Positions 59,240-64,000 of a DNA stretch of 64,000 bases are shown piece by piece. The stretch is from Xanthobacteraceae bacterium (GTDB taxonomy: Bacteria; Pseudomonadota; Alphaproteobacteria; Rhizobiales; Xanthobacteraceae): assembly GCA_023954195.1 (NCBI GenBank), contig JAMLIK010000001.1, positions 372,001-436,000 of the forward strand. Reading direction: 5' to 3'. A program made the translations under genes and the position numbers. Every line of letters starts with the position of its first letter. Positions within the stretch are counted from its first letter, which is position 1. The notes below the pieces were generated by a model that worked only from the letters and a program-made list of their open reading frames with translations, made no database searches and was not told the DNA's origin.

Positions 59240-60062
59240 GGCGCGCCGCCTCGGTTGCGACCGGATTCGGCTTCTTGCGCCGGATCAGCCACCATACGCC
59301 GGCCAGATCCATGATCCCGATCCACAACCGGTCGAAGAAGCCGTAATTGGAGACGCCCGAATGGCGCGGCCGGTCGATGACGTCGATATAGGCGACGTCA
59401 AAACCCTCCCGCCGCACCAGCGCCGGCAGGAAGCGATGCAACCCGTCGAAATAAGGCAGCGTCAGAAACACTTCGCGCCGGATCGCCTTGAGGCCGCAAC
59501 CGGTGTCGCGGGTGCCGTCGCGCAGGATGGCGTTGCGGACGCCGTTGGCGATGCGCGATTGCAGCTTCTTGAAACCGGTGTCCTTGCGCCCGACCCGCTG
59601 TCCGGCGGCGAGCCCGACGCCGTCGCCGCCGTGCTCCAGCGCCAGGATCAGGTCCGGCAGGAAGGCCGGGTTGTTCTGGCCGTCGCCGTCGAGGGTCACG
59701 ACGATGCCGCCGCGGGCGGCGCGCACCCCGGTGCGCACCGCGGCGGACTGGCCGCGCGATTGCGCGTGACGAATATGCCGAAGATTGCGCCGCTGCCGCA
59801 TCAACTCGGCGAGACGCTCGGCGGTGGCGTCGGTCGAGCCGTCATTGACGTAGATGATTTCGTAAGGCCAGCGCTCGCCCAGCGCGGCGACGATCTCGGC
59901 CACCAGCGGCGCGATGTTGTCGGCCTCGTTGCGCACCGGAACGACAATCGAAACCTCGACGGGGGGCGTATCGGACGGCGGCACGGAACCACTCACGGAA
60001 TCTGGATTGATTGTCGATCCGTCGCGGGCCCGGTCACAGGCGCTTCGCGGATGGCGCTTCAT
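59232..60062 (-). CDS. family 2 glycosyltransferase, polyprenyl-phosphate sugar synthase-like
   Basis: GT2 enzyme of ~276 aa resembling dolichol/undecaprenyl-phosphate mannose synthases and ArnC/RgtE. Core: VSIVVPVRNEADNIAPLV, IIYVNDGSTDATAE, IVVTLDGDGQNNPAFLPDL and GCGLKAIRREVF. A hydrophobic segment near the end may touch the membrane. Start uncertain: ATG at 60062 overlaps the PAP2 gene by 29 bases, while a GTG at 59996 does not. Likely makes the lipid-linked donor for the adjacent ArnT-like enzyme. Confidence 0.87.
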   Translation of the reverse strand: MKRHPRSACDRARDGSTINPDSVSGSVPPSDTPPVEVSIVVPVRNEADNIAPLVAEIVAALGERWPYEIIYVNDGSTDATAERLAELMRQRRNLRHIRHAQSRGQSAAVRTGVRAARGGIVVTLDGDGQNNPAFLPDLILALEHGGDGVGLAAGQRVGRKDTGFKKLQSRIANGVRNAILRDGTRDTGCGLKAIRREVFLTLPYFDGLHRFLPALVRREGFDVAYIDVIDRPRHSGVSNYGFFDRLWIGIMDLAGVWWLIRRKKPNPVATEAARHD

Positions 60063-60906
60063 ATGGCGCAAAAGCCGCGCGGGCAACCTTTTTGAGATCG
60101 GCGGCCGAGGGTCCCGGCAGCGCCGACACTGTTCCGTCGGCGGCAATCGTGAACACCAGACGGCGGGCGGCGAACCAGTTCCGCACCGCCATGGCGCCGA
60201 CGACGCCCACCAGCGCCCCCGCCACCACGTCGCTCGGGTGATGCGCCAGCAACACCAGCCGCGTCGCCAGGATCGCGATCACATAACCCGCCATCCACCA
60301 GCGCAGCCGCGGCCACAGCGACGCAGCCGCGAACGCCAGCGCGGCGCTGGTCATGGCGTGGCCGGACGGTAAGCTGGCATAGGCTTCGGTCCAGGCGAAA
60401 TGTGAATAGTTGAACGGATTGGCGTGGCCGCCGACGAACGGCCGCCCGCGCCCGATCACGCCCTTGAGGACATCGCCCGCCAGCACCGGCACCGCGACCG
60501 CGATGAACAGGAACAGGACGCGATCGCCCCACCCGATCAGGATGGCGCGCATGCGGCCGCGCAGGCGCGGCAACGTCAGCGCCGTGATCGCCAGCGCCGC
60601 GAGCAGCGTCCACAACACGTATTCGGATTTGCCGAAGTCGGAGATCAGGCGCACCGGCCACAGGCGCGCGGCGCCGCGCGGCGGCATCAGCTGGATGACG
60701 CGGGCGTCGAGCATGAACATCAACGCGACGATGGCGACCGCAGCCAGCGCGGTGACGATCAGGACGTGACGCGCGGCGCGCCGCGCCGCCGCCGCGCGGC
60801 GCGAATGCGACGGCGTCCGCGTCAGCCGTCGCCATGCCTCTCCCAGCGTCCCGACAAGCCGCGCCGGATAGGACGACGCCTCCGCAAGACGCGCCGGCGC
60901 GGTCAT
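60034..60906 (-). CDS. PAP2-family phosphatase
   Basis: Membrane phosphatase of 290 aa. PAP2 motifs: KGVIGRGRPF, SLPSGHAMTSAA and TRLVLLAHHPSDVVAG (last His and Asp catalytic). Six hydrophobic segments; C-terminal ~50 residues are cytosolic. In this context it may recycle undecaprenyl pyrophosphate or remove lipid A phosphates. One base separates its start from the ArnT-like stop. Confidence 0.88.
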   Translation of the reverse strand: MTAPARLAEASSYPARLVGTLGEAWRRLTRTPSHSRRAAAARRAARHVLIVTALAAVAIVALMFMLDARVIQLMPPRGAARLWPVRLISDFGKSEYVLWTLLAALAITALTLPRLRGRMRAILIGWGDRVLFLFIAVAVPVLAGDVLKGVIGRGRPFVGGHANPFNYSHFAWTEAYASLPSGHAMTSAALAFAAASLWPRLRWWMAGYVIAILATRLVLLAHHPSDVVAGALVGVVGAMAVRNWFAARRLVFTIAADGTVSALPGPSAADLKKVARAAFAPYEAPSAKRL

Positions 60907-60907
60907 C

Positions 60908-62653
60908 TCACCAGGTGCCTTCCGAGCGGAACACGGCGATCGAAACCGGCTTGCCCTGCGAGTAGTTGTAGCCGTCGATCCGCGTCGCCACGTTGTAGCG
61001 CAGGCCGATCGCCTCGGCGCGCTGGGCGAAGGCGCGCTCCGAACGCGATTCCACCAGCGCGAACCGGCAACTGCCCTGCGACAGGAAATCCGCCGCGCGC
61101 GAGCCGTCGGTCAAAAGCGTCGAGGTTCCGGTCATGAACACCAGGCTCGGCTCGTGGAAACCGGCGGCGGCGGCCTTCGGCCCGACGCAGACCACGTTGC
61201 GCAGCGCGCGCGCCACCTCGACGCTGGGAAACAGCGGGGTCAGCGCCGGCACGATGACGCCGTAGACCGCGATGCCGAGAAACAGCGACGACGCCACCGC
61301 GTTGAGCAGCGAGCGCTCGGCGCGATAGTCGTCGTAGAGCCACCACGCGAACAGCCCGAGGATCAGCGACACCGCCACGAACGGCCAGGCGAAAAACACC
61401 GGCTGGCGGGTGAAGTTGATCGCCGCCACCACCGCGATCACCGAGGTGATCGCGGGCACGACGAACCACCACGCCGCCCCCTTGGTCACCCAGGAGCGCG
61501 ACAGGATGCGGCGTTCCAGCGCGAAGGCGATCAGGATGGCGATCGCCGGGTAGAGCGGCAGCACGTAATGCGGCAGCTTGGTGATGACCAGTTCGAACAC
61601 GATCCACGACGGCACCAGCCACGCCAGCAGGAACTGGATGCCGGCCTCGCGGCGCGAGCGCCAGACCGCCGGCGCGGCCATGCCCGCCAGCGGCGCGCCG
61701 GGCCAGAACGTCACCCAGAACAGCACCAGATAGGTCAGCGGCGGCGCGCCGTGGGATTCCTGGGAGTTGGCGAACTTGTTGAGCATGTCGCCGCCGACGG
61801 AATCGGTAAAGAAGGCGTCGCCCGAACGCAGGAAGATCGCCACGAACCACGGCAGCACCAGCACGAACAGCCACAGCAGGCCCCAAACCGGCCGCAACCG
61901 CCACAGCCAGTTGGCGGAACGGTCGATGATCGCCAGCATGGCCACCGTGAGCACCACGAACATCAGGATCAGCGGGCCCTTGAGCAGCACGCCGCCGGCG
62001 ATCGCGGTCCAGAAAATCGCCGGCCATGCCCATGGCGGCCGGTCCGGATCCTCGCCGCGCTGCCAGGAGAGATAGACCCGCGCCAGCGCGCCCATCGCCG
62101 CGACCACGGTGAACAGCAGCATCGCGTCGGTCTTGGCCAGCCGCGCCTCGACGCCGAGCAGCACCGAACTGCATAACAGCAACGCCGCCAGCACCGCGCC
62201 GCGCCGGCTGACGAAGGCGAGCGCGGTCCAATAGGTCAGCAGCACCGCGCCGACCGCGCCGAACAGCGACGGCACCCGGTAGAGCCAGATGCGGACCTCG
62301 GCACGCGGCAGCCCGAGCGTGGACGCGGTCTTCACCGCGGCCGCCTGAAGCCAGTAGATGCCGACCGGCTTCTTGTAGCGGACCTCGTCCTGGAAGCGGA
62401 TGTCGATGAAGTCGCCGGTCTCCACCATCTGCTTGGTGGCCTGCGCGAAGCGGGCCTCGTCGCGGTCGATCGGCGGGATGGTGAAAAATCCCGGCAAGAA
62501 CATCGCCAGCGCGCACAGCGCCAGGAACGCCAGCGCGCGCAAATCGCTGACGGTGACGAAGTTGACCACGTTCGCAAGCGCCCGACCGGGGTCGACCCGG
62601 TTGTTGGGTTCACGCGGCGCTCCGAACCTGGACTGGCGAAGGTTCTCGATCAT
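60908..62653 (-). CDS. ArnT-like family 39 glycosyltransferase
   Basis: Membrane GT-C enzyme of 581 aa. The periplasmic DRDEARFAQATKQMVE with catalytic Asp-Glu near helix 1, FQDEVRYKKPVGIYWLQAA, and ~12 hydrophobic segments fit ArnT/PMT-type lipid A glycosyltransferases. It should transfer a sugar from an undecaprenyl-phosphate carrier to lipid A or a protein. Sugar identity cannot be told; L-Ara4N synthesis genes are not in the window. Confidence 0.85.
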   Translation of the reverse strand: MIENLRQSRFGAPREPNNRVDPGRALANVVNFVTVSDLRALAFLALCALAMFLPGFFTIPPIDRDEARFAQATKQMVETGDFIDIRFQDEVRYKKPVGIYWLQAAAVKTASTLGLPRAEVRIWLYRVPSLFGAVGAVLLTYWTALAFVSRRGAVLAALLLCSSVLLGVEARLAKTDAMLLFTVVAAMGALARVYLSWQRGEDPDRPPWAWPAIFWTAIAGGVLLKGPLILMFVVLTVAMLAIIDRSANWLWRLRPVWGLLWLFVLVLPWFVAIFLRSGDAFFTDSVGGDMLNKFANSQESHGAPPLTYLVLFWVTFWPGAPLAGMAAPAVWRSRREAGIQFLLAWLVPSWIVFELVITKLPHYVLPLYPAIAILIAFALERRILSRSWVTKGAAWWFVVPAITSVIAVVAAINFTRQPVFFAWPFVAVSLILGLFAWWLYDDYRAERSLLNAVASSLFLGIAVYGVIVPALTPLFPSVEVARALRNVVCVGPKAAAAGFHEPSLVFMTGTSTLLTDGSRAADFLSQGSCRFALVESRSERAFAQRAEAIGLRYNVATRIDGYNYSQGKPVSIAVFRSEGTW

Positions 62654-62704
62654 CGGTTCCGCATACGATGAAACCGACGAAGCGACAACCGGTTAGCCGC
62701 GCCG

Positions 62705-64000
62705 TTATTGAATTCTGACGACGACTGTGTCCGCCGCGCCCGTGGCGTCCATCACCGTGAGGCGGACGAACCCCGGTCCCGGCGGCGCGACGAGGCGTTG
62801 CCGCCGGCCGTCGAGGGGGCCGACCGCGACGCCGTTCACCAGCATGGTCATCGGCGGCACGCCGCCCGCGACCTTGACCGGCAGCGCGCCGGCGTCGCCC
62901 TGCCCGCCCGTCGTCGCATCGATCCGCGCGCCGTCCGGCGGAAACTGGATATGCAGCGCCCGCTGCGCGCCGGGATCGACCAGGTCGCCGGCCGGCCGAA
63001 ACCGGCGCAGCGGCAGCGGCAGCTTTGCGTTGCCGACAATCAGGGTGCCGTGCGGGGGCTTCGGCAACGGCGCGGGCAGCTTGCCGCTACGGGCGAAGGC
63101 GTCGAACAGGATCGGCGCGGCGGAGGCGCGGCCGACCATGCCCGGAACCGGCGCGCCGTCGGGGCGGCCGACCCAGACGCCCACCGTCATGCGGCCGTCG
63201 AAGCCGACCGACCAGGCGTCGCGATAGCCGTAGCTGGTGCCGGTCTTGAAGGCGATGCGGTTGCGCGCCGCGTTGTCCGGCGGCGGCGTTCCCATCAGCA
63301 CGTTGCCGACCTGCCATGCGGCGACGCGATCCATCAGCCGCAACGGTTCCGCCCGTCCGTCGCCGTTACCGCGGATTTCACGCAACGGCACGGTGCTGCC
63401 GAGGCGCGGAAACCCGCTGTAGAGCTGCACCAGGTCCTGCAAGGTGACGCCGACGCCGCCGAGTCCCATGGCGAGACCGGGGACCTCGCCCGGCGGCAGC
63501 ACCAGACGGCCGCCGGCCTGTTTGAGCCGCGAGGTCAGGCGGCTGGCGCCGACGCGGTCGAGCAGCGCCACCGCCGGCACGTTGAGCGACATTTGCAAGG
63601 CGTGGCGCACCGTCACCGTGCCCTGAAACGTCATGTCGAAATTTTCCGGCGCGTAAGCGCCATAGCGCACCGGCCGGTCGTCGATCAGGCTTTCGGGATG
63701 GACGACGCCGTCCTCGAACGCCAGACCGTAAATGAACGGCTTCAAGGTCGAGCCGGGCGAACGCACCGCGCGGGTCATGTCGACCTGCCCGGCGCGGCCT
63801 GCGTCGAAATAGTCCGACGAGCCGACGCGGGCCAGGATGTCGCCGCTCGAATTATCCACCGCGACGATGGCGACCGAGACGTCGGGGCCGAGCGCCGCGG
63901 CGCGGTCGCGCGCCAGCGCCTCCAGTGCGCGCTGGAGTCCGGCGTCGAGCGTCAGGCGGATGGTCGCCTTGTCCCTGACCACGGCCATGGCGCGCTCGGC
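62705..64000 (-). CDS. pbpC: penicillin-binding protein 1C (C-terminal part, cut by window)
   Basis: Transpeptidase region of a class A PBP1C, at least 432 codons visible; the N-terminal glycosyltransferase lies outside. Active Ser is in RSPGSTLKPFIYG (S-x-x-K), then SLNVP (S-x-N) and FKTGTSYGYRDAW (KTG). The last ~100 residues form the C-terminal BiPBP_C-type beta domain (ALHIQFPPDGARIDA). The frame stays open to the window edge; the start is outside. Confidence 0.92.
   Translation of the reverse strand, partial: AERAMAVVRDKATIRLTLDAGLQRALEALARDRAAALGPDVSVAIVAVDNSSGDILARVGSSDYFDAGRAGQVDMTRAVRSPGSTLKPFIYGLAFEDGVVHPESLIDDRPVRYGAYAPENFDMTFQGTVTVRHALQMSLNVPAVALLDRVGASRLTSRLKQAGGRLVLPPGEVPGLAMGLGGVGVTLQDLVQLYSGFPRLGSTVPLREIRGNGDGRAEPLRLMDRVAAWQVGNVLMGTPPPDNAARNRIAFKTGTSYGYRDAWSVGFDGRMTVGVWVGRPDGAPVPGMVGRASAAPILFDAFARSGKLPAPLPKPPHGTLIVGNAKLPLPLRRFRPAGDLVDPGAQRALHIQFPPDGARIDATTGGQGDAGALPVKVAGGVPPMTMLVNGVAVGPLDGRRQRLVAPPGPGFVRLTVMDATGAADTVVVRIQ

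Overview
The window is GC-rich alphaproteobacterial chromosome. Gene content and order (dusB-ntrB-ntrC, fused ispDF, popZ, tolC next to a PCMT-family methyltransferase, an aapJQMP-type transporter, hopper-like intergenic repeats) fit the Bradyrhizobium/Rhodopseudomonas/Afipia group (Nitrobacteraceae). This is inferred from protein families; no database search was possible.

Left chromosomal part (1-16523): the leftward nitrogen-control operon dusB-ntrB-ntrC, with a promoter-like sequence and inverted repeats in front of it; rightward ispDF and pncC; leftward COQ10/RatA-like and lipA; an AAG-type DNA glycosylase; a leftward valS-MFS pair; popZ; tolC; a PCMT-family gene; and tRNA-Asn(GTT). Several palindromic dispersed repeats sit between genes.

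Integrated island (16479-34458): an 18-kb element sits in the 3' end of tRNA-Asn, bounded by perfect 45-bp direct repeats. Its tyrosine integrase is next to attR, and the same TTTGGCAAC arm-type repeats occur inside both ends. Nearly all genes run leftward: integrase, AlpA, a ParB-like protein, a 45-residue ORF, a Spo11/TopoVIA-like Toprim protein, a protein with family-A-polymerase-like palm motifs, a protein with HTH repeats and a sigma-like tail, then a packaging and capsid set (portal, protease, capsid, connector, HNH, TerS, TerL). It has only one tail-type protein and no recognisable lysis genes. This is the layout of a capsid-forming phage satellite. The far end carries a GNAT toxin-antitoxin pair and a ribbon-helix-helix regulator with palindromic operator candidates.

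Second island remnant (34459-36100): a third, degraded copy of the tRNA-Asn 3' end lies at 36053-36100. A different tandem repeat (GGGGCAGC) sits at the matching distance from attR. Together they suggest an older, decayed element in tandem, now holding a hypothetical gene and a secreted, probably outer-membrane, protein.

Right chromosomal part (36101-64000): a bacteriohemerythrin, a methyltransferase, small hypothetical genes, tRNA-Cys(GCA), a DTW-domain tRNA modification enzyme, a four-gene RND efflux operon (OMF, adaptor, two MdtB/MdtC-like pumps), then a sulfur and amino-acid block (cysteine synthase, Aap-type ABC transporter, cystathionine beta-lyase), a Na/Pi cotransporter, and an envelope-glycolipid cluster (LAB_N protein, GT2, PAP2, ArnT-like GT39) followed by the C-terminal part of penicillin-binding protein 1C, which runs off the right edge.
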